Shown piece by piece: positions 12,880 to 24,600 of a DNA stretch of 64,000 nt. Location: NCBI RefSeq assembly GCF_011397635.1, contig NC_064758.1, positions 22,218,513 through 22,282,512 on the forward strand, written 5' to 3'. The position numbers and the translations under genes are program-made. The stretch comes from Epinephelus fuscoguttatus. Taxonomy: Eukaryota > Chordata > Actinopteri > Perciformes > Serranidae. Positions within the stretch are counted from its first letter, which is position 1, and every line of letters begins with the position of its first letter. The notes under the pieces were generated by a model. That model had not been told where the DNA came from. It ran no database searches and was given only the letters and a program-made list of their open reading frames with translations.

Positions 12880-13420
12880 CATGGTGCGGCCTCTAGGTGG
12901 CAGCATGACAACAACGACCGGGATGACAGCTGCGGTAAAACACCACAGAAGAAGAAGAACAGGAAGAGGCGTTGAGCGTTAAATTGAAAACAGCCGCGGG
13001 TTCCATAAACGGCTGTTAGCGCCGTAACTGTGACCATGAAAGGATAGACAGCTGCTTGTGATGTCGGACGAGATATTTTAATCACAAAATAATGGCGTCG
13101 CGAAGAAATAAGAAGCACGTATTTAGCCGGAGAATGCTAACTAAAGTTACAGCTAACGCTAGCCAACGTCGGGAGTTGTCTTCAACGCTAGCTAGCTACC
13201 AGTAGAGAATCTTTTCTATTTATTGCCAATGCTGCTTGAATTATCAAGGCAGTATAATGTGTATGTCGTTACCTTACTTTGTGATACGCCAAATAACAGA
13301 TAGGAATAGCAGTTAGCGTAACGGTTATAGTGTCGTCAGTGTGGTGACAGTTCTTACAGTTACAGTAATTAGCTCACCTGTTGCACCGCTTGTTTTGGGA
13401 AACCCAGCCAAACTTCAGAC
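12880..13420 (+). promoter_or_regulatory. dclre1b: Probable dclre1b promoter and 5' UTR
   Basis: This is the stretch just upstream of the Apollo start codon. CpG dinucleotides are clearly denser here than in the surrounding 10 kb (for example around 12990-13030 and 13090-13190), as expected of a TATA-less housekeeping promoter. The transcription start cannot be placed from sequence alone. A non-coding first exon or a bidirectional minus-strand transcript cannot be excluded. Confidence 0.4.
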
Positions 13421-13618
13421 ATGTCAGTCAACGGGAAAGTCATCCCGCACACCCCGCTGGCCGTGGACTTCTGGCATGTGCGCAAGTGTCCGGGGACACG
13501 GTTATTTTTCCTGTCCCACATGCACAGCGACCACACGGTGGGTTTGACCTCCACCTGGAGCAACCGGCCTATCTACTGCTCCCCTATCACTGCCACTCTG
13601 CTCAAACTCAAACTGCAG
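13421..13618 (+). CDS. dclre1b: dclre1b coding exon 1
   Basis: Encodes residues 1-66, including the HxHxDH metal-binding motif that opens the MBL fold. It ends in phase 0 after a CAG codon, and the donor is GTGAGG. Continuing into the intron would give only a short unrelated tail. Confidence 0.93.
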
Positions 13619-16600
13619 GTGAGGGGAGGAGCATGAAACACATACGTGTGTACTATAAGTCAAATAAATACATCAACCAGTAAACATTTCATGTTATTTC
13701 TTTGCCTTATCCAGTGAATAAATGTGTATTGACATGCTGTTTTATGTGAATGGGAGCTGGGCAGTCTCAGCAGCTGGTCACACTGGTGCATTGCTTTCCT
13801 AGACAGTGGAGTGCCAGCTTTGTTGAACAATTCTTCATCAACAGTGACTGGTTTTGCAGCCAAATTTAGATTAGATCATGTGCATATCTGGTTTGCAGTG
13901 TCAAACATATCAACATATGTCAACATATTTCTCATGACCAACATTACTCTAAACTCATGTGTCTAACGTTTTTCAGAGGAAAGTTGCGATCATTAGGTTG
14001 AACTGGTGAAGAACAGTAGACCTATTGCTGCATTATATTTAGGGATGCATGATAATATCGGCACGTCATCGGTATCAGCTGATATTGGCCTTAAAATAAA
14101 GAATCAGCCAACATGCTTTTTCTTATTTTGCACAATGAATAAATATTACATACATTGATAAACATTCTATTTCATGTCTCCATCTGCTGGTGGGCCATCA
14201 CGATAAGAGTATGCATGCATAATATGTTAATTCCACTATGAAGAGACTTGAGTTATATCTAAGATGTTATATATCGGATATCGGCAAAAAAAACAATATT
14301 TTGCATCCCTATTTATCTTCTACTAATAATTTTCATTTCTGTTTAGGTGAAAGAGCAGTGGATCCACCCTTTAGAGTTGGATGAGCCATACCTGTTGCCG
14401 CTGGATGACATTGGCAAAGAGAAGCTGACAGTCACACTGATAGATGCCAACCACTGTCCCGGGGCTGTCATGTTTCTCTTCGAAGGCTACTTTGGCTCTA
14501 TACTGTACACTGGTCAGTGTCTGAATGCACGGGCCAAACCATTTAATGGATGTTTCTAGGATGTAAAAAAATGTTTGTCATGCCATGGCTTGTTTTTCCA
14601 TTTCTTTGTGTTTGTGTTCCAACATCATAATTGGTACAATATAATGTAATACATATGTGCAGGTACTTTATCAGTTACAGTATCATGGGTAGTAACAGTC
14701 AGCACTGACACATTCTTAATTTCAGGTGACTTCAGATATATCCCCTCTATGTTGCGTGAGCCGCGCTTGAGGAACAACACCACTATAGATGTCCTGTACC
14801 TGGACAACACCAACTGTGACCCCAACCGCACCCTCCCCACCCGCCAGCGAGCCACTCAACAAATCAAAGAGATCATCCGCCGCCACCCCAACCACAATGT
14901 TGTCATAGGTAATTTTAAGACCTCTCTAAACATGCTTGTGTACTTTCTCATGTTAGTAGAGTAAATATATAGGTTCTTGCCACTGCCAGAAATGATAAAT
15001 GATCAGCTCTCTTGATGTCTGCAACTCAGTGGCCTTATTTAAAACGTGTTTTAAGTATGTGACAGTTATTTTTTTGTTTTATTGTGGTTATGAGTGATGC
15101 CTCTGACACATCTTTTTATTGTCCCACACCTACACATGTAAAAAAAGAAAAAATGGAGGTTTTATTTCTTCACTTTGCATTAAAATTCTTCTTAACAGGA
15201 GCTACTTATTTGTTTTTTACTTTGCCAGATGTTTCTTTGGTCGAGCACCCACTCCATTGGACGATGGGGTTTGCATGTCTTTTGTAATTACTATTACAGG
15301 TTTCATATCAAGCTGACAGCCCAGAAAATATCTTGGTTTCCCAGTCAGCATTTTGTGACCCTTAGTCCATAAACAGTTTTTATATTCTGTGCTGTCTGAC
15401 ATAAAAACAAGAAACAAACAACAGGTAGAGCATGGGGAATGTAATTTCCCTCACTAATTGTAGTTTCACCCTTCAAGGAATACCATGCAGGATTTACCAA
15501 AAACCTGCACAGACTCATACAAAATCATCACTTACGACCAAACTAAAAGTGTGCGCTGGTGTATTTATCTGCAGAGACTCTGCCCTCTGCCTGTGTTTTC
15601 TTATTTTGCTGTGTTCTGGGTGTTCCTGGGCACAGTGCACAGGTTAGGTCGGGACTTTAAACTGTAGTGACCATCTACAACCATAGCTACAAAAGTCACA
15701 GACACGGCGTTAAAAAAACCCAACAAATATGCCAAACCAGAGTGAATCTGGGGTTGACTTTCACTTTTGCTGTTTATAAACAGTAACAAACATTTCCTGC
15801 ATAGTATACCTTAAACAACTTATATTTATTTTCACCCATGGAGGCAGGGTGAGCTGCAATACAAAGTCAACATGTGTAAAACTACATAACACCCAACAGA
15901 TCATTGTAATCTTATGTGATCTGGAAATTTAGTTAGTCTTGTGTGTTTAATGTTTTTAAAATTGAAACTTTTATTATTATTATTATTGAGTTTAAAGTTA
16001 AATTCCTTGTACTTTCCCTACATAAAGCTGTACTCTGTGACCTTGCTGTTGCTCCCTGACTCAGACCCTCATGCTCACTTCTGCTGCCTTGCAGGCCTTT
16101 ATGCACTAGGTAAGGAGTCGCTGCTGCTGGAGCTGGCGATGGAGTTTAAAACCTGGATCGAGGTCAGCTTTGACAGAATGGAGACCCTCAAGGCCCTGGA
16201 ACTGCCCGACGTCTTCACCACTGACCCAGGAGCAGGTCGTATCCGAGCTGTGGACCAGTCTGAGATCTGCTCTGCCACTTTACACCAGTGGAACAAAGAA
16301 CATCCCACTTTGGCCATCTTTCCCACCAGCAGGCCCCTGGTCTCCTTTCACCCCAACGTCCATGTGGTGCCCTACTCCGATCACTCCTCTTACCAAGAGC
16401 TGGAGGATTTTGTTTCTGCACTTAAACCCACCTCCCTTGTACCCATTGTAGGAAACCATGCACCCGGAAGCTTCTATGCCTTACTGCCCAACAAAAAGCG
16501 CCATGAAATCTTGGTGCCTGAGTCAGTCCGACACTACATGTTGAGACAGCCTGAGGCTGAGACTCAGCTCAGCTCATCAGCATACACCAGCCTTCGCCGC

Positions 16601-17413
16601 AGACATTTCCAACCTCTTGCACCCAAAGGAGTGGTGTTTGATTCTCCTGTAAGGGGATCCAAGACGTCATGTGAGGAAGCCTGGGAGGCAGAGTGCGCAG
16701 AGCAGGATGCTTCTGAGGAAGAGATGGACACAGAGAGTAGTGAAAGGGACTCTGACTGCATCTATGTTGACCTGAGCAAGGACCTCAGCCCTAACAGAAA
16801 CAGAGGAGGGACTGGAGACACTTTGAGCCTCAATATCCTCCACAAAGTGCCTAAAGATATGGTGATGGAAGAGTCTGTGCCATTTCAATTCAGCCAGAGC
16901 GACTTTGCTCCAGTGGAGATCCTGACAAACACCAAGGCTAGCATGAAGCCTGTCGGGACCACAAGAAGGCCTTTTGAAATGAATGCCAAAATAATCAGCG
17001 AGACAGCTTCAAATGAGAATTACAGCAGCCAGCGTAACAGACATGGAAATGTTCACAAGAACTGCACATTATCAGTCAGTGAAAGCATGTGTCAGCACAA
17101 TGGAAAAAGAATTGATCAGGACGGTGACATGTTAGATGACACTAACACGAGTCAGCACAGTGAATATGGAGCTGATCAGAACAACAGCGTGCCACTGCAA
17201 AGCAGCCTCGATAACGATTCCTGCTCTTCATCCAGTTTCCAGACTGTGCTGCGGCAGGAGTACTTAGAGGAGCTTGAAAACAGTCTTTTGGAGGATCTCC
17301 CCTTCACAGAGGAGGACTTCAAGGCATGTGGCCTCATGCAGCAGAGTTTGGTGAAACAGTTTCCCCTCTGTTCTGTATGTGACACAGGAGAGGATGACCT
17401 CTCGGACAATTAA
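13421..17413 (+). CDS. dclre1b: DCLRE1B (SNM1B/Apollo), complete gene, four coding exons
   Basis: 5' exonuclease of the SNM1 metallo-beta-lactamase/beta-CASP family. Family knowledge: it processes leading-strand telomere ends, is recruited to shelterin through TRF2, and helps repair DNA interstrand crosslinks in the nucleus. The spliced CDS joins 13421-13618, 14347-14512, 14726-14908 and 16095-17413 (1866 nt, 621 aa; human protein 532 aa). The HMHSDH metal motif is at residues 33-38, DANHCPG at 99-105, the YTGDFRY aspartate at 123, LDNTNC at 147-152, and the beta-CASP segments [10 protein letters not shown] at 252-261 and PYSDHSSY at 275-282. All visible metal ligands are intact. After residue 361 (GVVFDSP) the tail is long, acidic, Ser-rich and poorly conserved. 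The start is the first ATG giving the family N-terminus [11 protein letters not shown]. Every intron is GT-AG and in phase. Confidence 0.95.
14041..14315. mobile_element. hAT-like MITE in dclre1b intron 1
   Basis: The element starts TAGGGATGCA and ends TGCATCCCTA, a perfect 10 bp terminal inverted repeat. It carries inner ATATCGG/CCGATAT-type motifs that I recall from non-autonomous hAT elements in fish. No perfect 8 bp target duplication was found, so the superfamily is uncertain. Length is about 275 bp with no coding capacity. Confidence 0.65.
14347..14512 (+). CDS. dclre1b: dclre1b coding exon 2
   Basis: Acceptor TTCTGTTTAG, donor GTCAGT. Encodes residues 67-121 plus the first base of Gly122. 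Contains DANHCPGA with the motif 3 histidine at 102, followed by [15 protein letters not shown], the MBL core strands. Phase 1 continues correctly into the next exon. Confidence 0.94.
14726..14908 (+). CDS. dclre1b: dclre1b coding exon 3
   Basis: Acceptor TTAATTTCAG, donor GTAATT. It completes Gly122 and encodes residues 123-182 plus one base of Gly183. It supplies the motif 4 aspartate in GDFRY and the LDNTNC segment. The exon has no stop and joins in phase 1 to the large last exon. Confidence 0.94.
14909..16094 (+). other. dclre1b intron 3
   Basis: No exon was recognised. About 15420-15810 has the look of an old dispersed repeat (for example TTCCTGCATAGTATACC at its right end, echoed by TTCCTGCATAGTATG near 28586). 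From 15941 the frame of the last exon happens to be open upstream through a leucine-rich intronic stretch. The AG acceptor at 16093-16094 and family alignment both show this is not coding. Confidence 0.6.
16095..17413 (+). CDS. dclre1b: dclre1b coding exon 4 (last)
   Basis: Acceptor CTGCTGCCTTGCAG. Encodes residue 183 to the TAA stop at 17411-17413. The first part ([15 protein letters not shown] through PYSDHSSY and [10 protein letters not shown]) finishes the beta-CASP and MBL fold and aligns with the vertebrate family without gaps that I can see. From about residue 305 it diverges. An acidic Glu/Asp/Ser stretch lies at about 375-412, then low-similarity sequence to the end. Vertebrate Apollo normally ends with a TRF2-docking YxLxP motif (YLLTP in human). 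None is visible near this C-terminus. The nearest is FPLCS at 605-609, and an internal YALLP occurs at 310-314. Confidence 0.95.
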
Positions 17414-18770
17414 TGTGACCTGACATTGAAGTCTTTGCCTTGCTCTAAAGGCCTTTTTGTGTTGTGTGTGTGAAGATGAGCACTTTAAAGCCAATATACA
17501 ACTTTATCATTGGTACCTTCCTTATTTATTTTATTTTCTTTGTGTTGCCTCCACAAAAGAGTTTGTCCTTGGACCGGACCTGTAAAGTGATTGACGGACC
17601 TTTGCCCTCAGCTTCCATCACGGCAGCCTTGGCCTCCTGGATGTGTAAGCCAGGACAGTCTTCAGTGGTGGTTCTTATGTAGGGCTGATTCACATCTTAA
17701 AGTAATCTGTAATTGATGTTTGTAAGGAAACATTTGACTGGTAAGCTTTTCCCTTTTTTTTTTTTTTCCTTTGCCTTGTGAACCAACTGTCTTGACGCAC
17801 TGGTCACTTTTTTGTTCTTCATTCTTAAGCAGCTGCTGAAAATTAGAGTAATGGGATTTTTAGGCATTTTTAAATCTCAATGGATGGAGAAGTTTTTGCT
17901 GCAAAGTGAGTCAAAAATCGAAATTTAGTTTTAGCCTATAAGCTAAGACAAAGTGACACAAATATTTGAAGCAGTCATGTTTCTGCCATATTTCAGATCT
18001 GCCTTTCACTGAAACATTTTTTATTTCCACTGAGTGTGAGAAATGGCCTTTATTTTTATAAGGCTAAATACTGCTGTCCCTTTTTGCTGAGAATCACAGT
18101 ATTTAAGATTGATGGTTTTGGTATAATCTGTGTTTTGGTTGTAGTTTTGAGTCAGCAACCTCATAATGGGAAAAAAAGACTCCTACTTTCTGTGATTGCC
18201 TTTGTTTATGACTGTATGCCTATTTGAGGTAGATAATATTTAAAATATAGGATGTCTTTCCCATACATCCTTAAGTAGCTGTGGTAGTGCTCTGTTTTGC
18301 TAGTCCACTATTGCAGGTACTTTAGTGTAAAACATTTTTTAGAACTGTTCATATTAATTATCCAAGTATTGTGTAAAACTAAATTTTAAATGACATGCAT
18401 GTGTATTAAAAGCACAGTTGCTTCAGACTGTATTCATACGACAGGTTAATGTGTTTCATAGTTGTTTTGATTAGAAGTGACATAAACCAGTGGTGTGCAG
18501 TTCATCTTCTCTCTGATTTAACAGCTCACTCTGGCAGTGTTGATCCCAAACCTGTGAGACTGAGGTTCTCTGTAACTCTTACAAGCCTGTGAACATTGTG
18601 AAGAAACACTTTGCCTTTCTACTTTTGGCTGTACTTGTTTTAAAAAAGGAAAATGTTCCTCTTTAGAGAGATTGGTTTATTGTAAAGAAAAAAATAAAAC
18701 GGATATTTGTGTTTAATACAACCTCTTTATATGTGAATTGTTTTCTCAATAAATTACCCTTTAATTTGCA
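17414..18770 (+). other. dclre1b: dclre1b 3' UTR with two poly(A) signals
   Basis: AT-rich sequence without open frames of note follows the stop. AATAAA hexamers occur at 18693-18698 and 18748-18753, so cleavage near 18710-18775 is likely. The UTR would be about 1.3 kb. The extent is inferred, not proven. Confidence 0.6.
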
Positions 18771-18785
18771 AATGAATGTGCTCAG

Positions 18786-19248
18786 GCTGGGTATTGATAC
18801 TCAACACCTTTAAGGTATCGACTGAAATAACCGAGTGCCATGCAATATCGAAACCTCTCCAGTCAAATGATACCTGCATTAAGTTCTTTTTGGACTCTAG
18901 AAATGTGACTTCATATGATTTTGCTCGCAGCCAATCACCACAAGCGTTTGTTAATTTAATGACGTGATTGGGCCATTAACGCAGCAGCTATAACCCATAC
19001 AGTCCATGGTGTGGTGAAGTGCGGTGTTTTAACAGAGTTGGCAGTTCAGGATGATGATATACCACCTAAATGTTTGAAAGTATGGCTATACTACATGCCT
19101 GTGGTGCCTGGTGGCATTTTATGGAACTGAATGCTTCCATTCACATCATGGGTATTAGATAAAGTAGGGGAAAGGTATCAAATGAAGTACTATATTGGTA
19201 TCGGTTTCACATTAAGGGTAGTGATACTGGAATTTTTTAAAGCCCTAG
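18786..19248 (+). mobile_element. Non-autonomous DNA-transposon-like repeat
   Basis: The block starts CTGGGTATTGATACTCAA and ends in ATACTGGAATTTTTTAAAGC and CCTAG. It contains landmarks such as GGTATCGACTGAAAT and TGACGTGATTGGGCCA, which I recall from a very common fish repeat built around GGTATCG motifs. It lies directly after the probable dclre1b 3' end. Superfamily not determined. Confidence 0.55.
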
Positions 19249-20816
19249 TGCTGATGTCCCTTTTTAAAAATTCACTTTTTAAGCCGACAGCACAGAGATT
19301 CCTGTTGCCATCTACTGTACACGTAAGCCCAAGAGTCACTGCTGCTTCCTGCTGCAATGCTGCTATTCCTCCCTAAGATGGCAGTAGTTTGCTAAAAATT
19401 TCAGCAGATGCTTTAAGTTCATGTCTTGCTTCTCATCTAATAACGGTTTTAGATTTCTGCAGCATGTCTGATTCCTCCCAAAAAAGGATCATGTATATTT
19501 GGTAGGAAACAGCCTGCTGAGCAGTAATGACTCAGCTCTCAACAAAATCCCATCGTCTCTCCACGGTTTCTGTATTAACATTATATTGCAAATGACGATA
19601 ATAAAAGTGTTATATGACAGCAATTAGCACATACAGAAATGGGCTGATTCAGTCTGAAAATGAACATAAAGCCTGCTATGCTCCCAATGTGAAGGTTTTA
19701 CTGCATTTGTACAAAAACTGCATATTTATATAATTTCAATGTGGAAGCATACATGCTGCACTGCCAGACTACAAAGCAGGGCCAGCTGTCATTCATTTTA
19801 GCCACCACAGAAAGGTAGCTTGGAGGTCTGCATGCTTCCCGCTGCCCTGAGCAACAACCACATCCAGCATCCACTAATGAAACATGTCTGTTGCAAAGTC
19901 CACTCTCCGATACTGAAGACAAAAACTGAACAACAAAAGCTTCTCACTGAGATACAGTATTTTCTCAAAGCTCTAATAAACAGTGGCCAAAATGGGCAGA
20001 CACACTGTAACGGCCCAGAAATGTTCTATTAGGAGAAATGGGCAGCAGCTTCAGACACAATGCCAGTTCAGAAACAACATACGATAATCCAGAACAAATT
20101 CAACAACTGAAACGTGCTGCAGAAAGCCAGAACAAATACAATGACAGCAAACATGCTGCAAATACAGAAGCTATGCAAGAACAAACAAAAACACAAACCC
20201 CCAAAACAAGTACAACAGAAAACTCTACATATCTAGTCATCACAACAAAATAATGCAATCCACACCCCCACATTTCTCTTGCAGCATATTTGCCCTTCGT
20301 CAGCCACCGTACTAATAGCCTTGCTAAGTGCTTACAAGGACTCACTCATGTGCTGTTATGCATCCCCTCTTGGTCGCCTCCCCACAATGACTTTAAACAA
20401 ACAGTACAACAGATCCAGCTGTATAAACATTTTTAGTTGGTCCTGGTCCTGACGCGTCCCTTCAGGCTGTGCTTTGAGAGAGTGCCTTCTAAAAAGTTTT
20501 CTCTGTGTGAAGCTCTGAAACCTCAGATTGGTCATCATAGTCACCACCAGTAGGTCGTCAGACTGACACGAACCGCCAACAGGAGTCTCCACTTGTTCTC
20601 ATAAAGGATGAATGAGCGGCTGCTGCGTGGGGTTTCCCTGTATGTAGGAGGAGGGACATCTGGTGTTAATAATCAGCCACAGGTTCAGAGTCAGATTGAT
20701 GATGATGAGCAGTGGTGAAGGAGGTGTTCAGATCTTTAAGTAAAAGTACTAATACCTCACTTTAAAAATACTCCATTACAGTTAAGCCCTGAATTGAAAA
20801 TCATAGTTTGTTAGTA
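19249..20816. other. Intergenic, nothing recognised
   Basis: No exon, RNA gene or clear repeat. Frames at about 20038-20253 (+) and 20100-20345 (-) overlap each other and look like chance in an A-rich/T-rich tract. Confidence 0.5.
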
Positions 20817-21654
20817 TTAAAGGTCCGGTGTGTAGACTTTAGTGGCATCTAGTGGTGAGGTTGCAGATTGCAACCAACTGAAATTTCTCCCATGTGCCAA
20901 GTGTGTGGGAGAACTACGGTGGCGAAAGACCCTATCTAGAGCCTGTGTTTGATTTGTCAGTTCTGGGCTACTGTAGAAGTTAGGTGGAAACTGTGGGAGA
21001 GGACTTGCTCCATATGTAGATATAAACCGCTCAGTCTTGGTAACGAAAACACAACAAGTCTCACTGATGAAATGTGAATGTGTGTTGTGGGTTTTTTGGG
21101 TGTACTTGTGCTTTTTTTGCCACAAGTTTAATATTGAGCCATTTTCATTTAACTTTTTGAATGGTTCTTACAACAGGAGACACAGAGTTAACAGCACTCA
21201 TTTCCTCCACTAACAGAAGAGAATAAAATGTTTTTCTCAACCCCATTTCACCTAAAATAACTTCAATCATGCAAAAGTTTTTCCAGGTCAACAGGATGCA
21301 CCTATCCATAGTAATTATCACCTCCTCATATGGTGGTCACTGGCTATTCATGAGCGGGCTGTATGCTAATTGCTGACTCGTGGGAGCACGCTCTCAGTTT
21401 ATGACTGATTGACATTCATGATCATACACACACATGCCTACAATTAAATCCAAGTTTTCTGCAGTGTTCTTGAAACCAGATCAGGTTTTTAGTACCAAGC
21501 TTTTTTATGTACAAATCTACTCACAGATTTCATGAGTGAGACCCAACAAGTTTCAGGTGATTATATGCTCATAAAAACATACAGTAGTTGTATATAAATA
21601 TATATAAAATTTCTGCCAATATATCCCTCCAAATCCTAAAAACTGGACCATTAA
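20817..21654 (+). mobile_element. TTAA-flanked MITE (piggyBac-type), family B copy 1, interrupted
   Basis: The left end TTAAAGGTCCGGTGTGTAG and right end AACTGGACCATTAA are inverted versions of each other (GGTCC(A/G)GT), and both sit on TTAA, the piggyBac-type target site. The inner text (GTGGCATCTAGTGGTGAGG, TTGCAACCAACTGAAA, TCTGGGCTACTGTAGAA) matches the copy at 51703-52050. Relative to that copy, about 400 bp of unrelated sequence (about 21130-21535) separates the two halves, suggesting a secondary insertion. No coding capacity. Confidence 0.75.
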
Positions 21655-24600
21655 GCAGCCTATTTAGAGTATTAAAAGTATTGAATACAGAAAAATGTCC
21701 CCTGTGACTGTTAGACTATTATATATATCATTAGATTATTATTACTTATGAATGAATGTGCAAACAGCATTTTACAGTTGTAGCTGCTCTAAGTGGCACT
21801 AGTTTAAACTAATTTACATAATGATTATTTTCCTCAATGGATTAATCTCCTGTTTACTTTCTTAATATACTGACTGTTTGTTCAAACTCAAACTCAAGCA
21901 TTACCCAGAGCCAAAAGTGACATCTTCACATTTTCCAAACCTTAAAATAACAGATAAATAAACATGGAAATAAATTTGAATATAACAAAAACAAATCAAA
22001 AAATTATATTAAGCAGCAAATCCTCATGTGACAAACCTTACCATAACCCTGTATAAAAATTATGGAAGCAATTACCAGAATAGTTTTCTTTTAGTTGTCT
22101 AAACAATTAATCAACAAATCGTTTCAGCTTTACTTGTACATGCTGTTGGGAAGTTTAATCTATGACAAAGCATCCTTTTTTATGAGCTCCCTGTATGTTT
22201 TGGATGCAAATGTAACCACAGCTGTCACACAAATGGAGCTGAAACATCATCATTGTCATTGTATCAAAGTATAAAGAGGCATGAAAACAAAATACTCAAA
22301 GCATAAATACCTTAAAATTGTATTGAAATATAGTACCTGAATGAATGTATTTGCAGTAATTATATTCCACCACTGATGCTGACTGAGCACCAGGGGTTCT
22401 ACACACGGCTAGGACACCACCTGCTCCACAGGGACTCCTGGTAATATGACACAGAGACTAAAGGAGGACACGATTAGATTGTTTTAGTTTGCTGATATCA
22501 TGTCTCAGATCATAGTCAGTTGTAATCTTTCTTGGCAGCAGAGGGGGATGGACTCTTGTACTCCTGAGATTGGTTGAATTGTAATCAGGACGAGGCAGCG
22601 CCCAAGATTGAATTTGCATTAAGATTCCTGCATATTTTACACAAGCCTGCTTTTCCCCCTGCAGTCCCAAAATCTATTTTGAGGCAGTGCACTTGTACTG
22701 CAAAAACAGAAAACATGTTTGTGACAAAAAAAAGAGAAGAATTTGGGGGGGAAAATGCATTTTCTATGAGGGAATATGAAGCTCTGGCAGCGAGGCCAGG
22801 AAATGAGAGGAAATGGAGTGTCACATACCCCCACGAGCATCACAGCAGGGTGTTAGGGCTAAAGTAATGGATTCCTCACACACGCCATTACTTCAAAGTG
22901 GAAATCATGAGGACGTTGCTACCTGCGAGGCCAAGCCCTTTTACCGGGAGTAAAACTGCTCTGAGAATGAGGTGACTATTGCAATTCACTCAGCTCTCCC
23001 TTCAAGTTAATATTACTATTCGAGGTTGGTGACCTGATTAACACAGACTCTGCTTACCTCGTCATGTGGCTGATACATTACAATAAGTGCTGGGCGAGGT
23101 GTTTGGCATTTTACCAACAAAATCCACCCGGGATCACAGTGTGCTGCTGGATGTTTTTCTTTTCTCCTTGTGCTGTGAAGAAGAATGGAGGATCCTGCTG
23201 TGTAATTTATAGCTCTGTTCCAGCAAGAGCTCTCAATACATTCTTCAACTGTTACTGGGGACTAAAATTTGGTTCCCCTCAAGACCCACAAATAAAAAAG
23301 TTAATGCATATGACAGGCTAGCACGCTAAGCTTCTGTTCTGGGTGCTGAGGCACTTTATCACTGGGAGTCTCTAGATATACTCCTATTGTAGTTATATAC
23401 AGGAAGCTTTGAGCAGGACATGAGCAGGATCTGCGCATAATGTCTTAGTGACCTGAGTTTGGATATTACAACAACTGTAACGTTTAAGTGCTGACCGTCA
23501 GCCTTAATGTGAAGGAGATGTCAGTCATGATGGATGAATGGTTTAAAAAATACACACAGCCCTCTGCCAGATATATGGTCATGTAATCCTGCAGATGAAT
23601 ATCTTATTATAAAGGTCATGTTTTGTCCCTTTTATGAATTTCATTAAGTAAGAAGATTCAGCTGTGACTGCACTTGACATGACTTGACATAGTCACAAAG
23701 AAAACAGCTTTTTTCTTTTCTGCTTTCATAATTCAGGTTCATAGTCTCCACTTAAATCTCTAAAAAGCCAGTGGTTTATTATCCAACCTTTTTTTGTCCA
23801 ACGTACCCTCACAGCTTATCAGATGGATTCAAGTACCCTTTTATGTGTGTGGTGGCCTTCATAGCATCATTCAGTAATATTTCACCTCAGGGAAAACACA
23901 ATGACAGCAGTGAACCCATGGCTGCACATGGAAATCCATAAAAGGACTTCTCAGCTATTTATCTGTTACTTTTAACTATTCATTCAGACTTTTTTTGCTA
24001 ACTTGCCAACTAGTTTTAAGGTACTTGTAGTCTTAGCTGCAGCTCTTGTAGTGTTACAATGGGCTGGAAACTGAGGCATGTCCCTGAACAGCTTCAACTT
24101 TAACCTTTATGTCCTTATGTAAAACAAAAAAACAAATAATAGACTCGAACATAAGTTACATAAAACATAATATAATACATACAACTTATACTGATATGTA
24201 TATGTAAAAATATGATACATACAGCCCACCATGCATGCTCACAAAAAATACAATCTACACCAAGCAATAACAACAAACTTGAACACATCCAATTAAACCT
24301 GGAGAACATGGCACTTAAGATACGCATCATACAAATGTGTGTTTGCGTCTGATGAACATAGCTTGTTCTTGGCTGAGATAGGCAGCAGAGCGCTGCAACA
24401 CCTGCCTTTTGTTTTAATTAAAGGCATTCATTTTAAAGGATTCTGTAATTCTAGGGTGCTACTTTTTGTAATGTATTTATTGAAAGCATTTTCCAGAAGG
24501 TTTAAACATGTTTGTAATCACCAGGAGTTTGTTCTGTTGGCTTTTTGTGGCAAAATAACGGCTAATGACAATTTTTCTCATCATGGATAGATTATAGACC

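Larger units (their letters stand above)
9461..12880. other. Intergenic, AT-rich, no gene recognised
   Basis: No recognisable exon on either strand. A 62-codon frame at 9656-9844 has an ATG in acceptable context and a hydrophobic, cysteine-rich centre. It has no known relatives that I can name and may be chance. Microsatellites are listed separately. No AP4B1-like exons were seen on the minus strand, although AP4B1 is the head-to-head neighbour of DCLRE1B in mammals. Confidence 0.5.

Noticed and set aside
15941..16094. In-frame upstream extension of the last Apollo exon giving a hydrophobic leucine-rich N-terminus
   Set aside because: It is the end of intron 3. A good AG acceptor at 16093-16094, phase match with exon 3 and the known family sequence all place the exon start at 16095.
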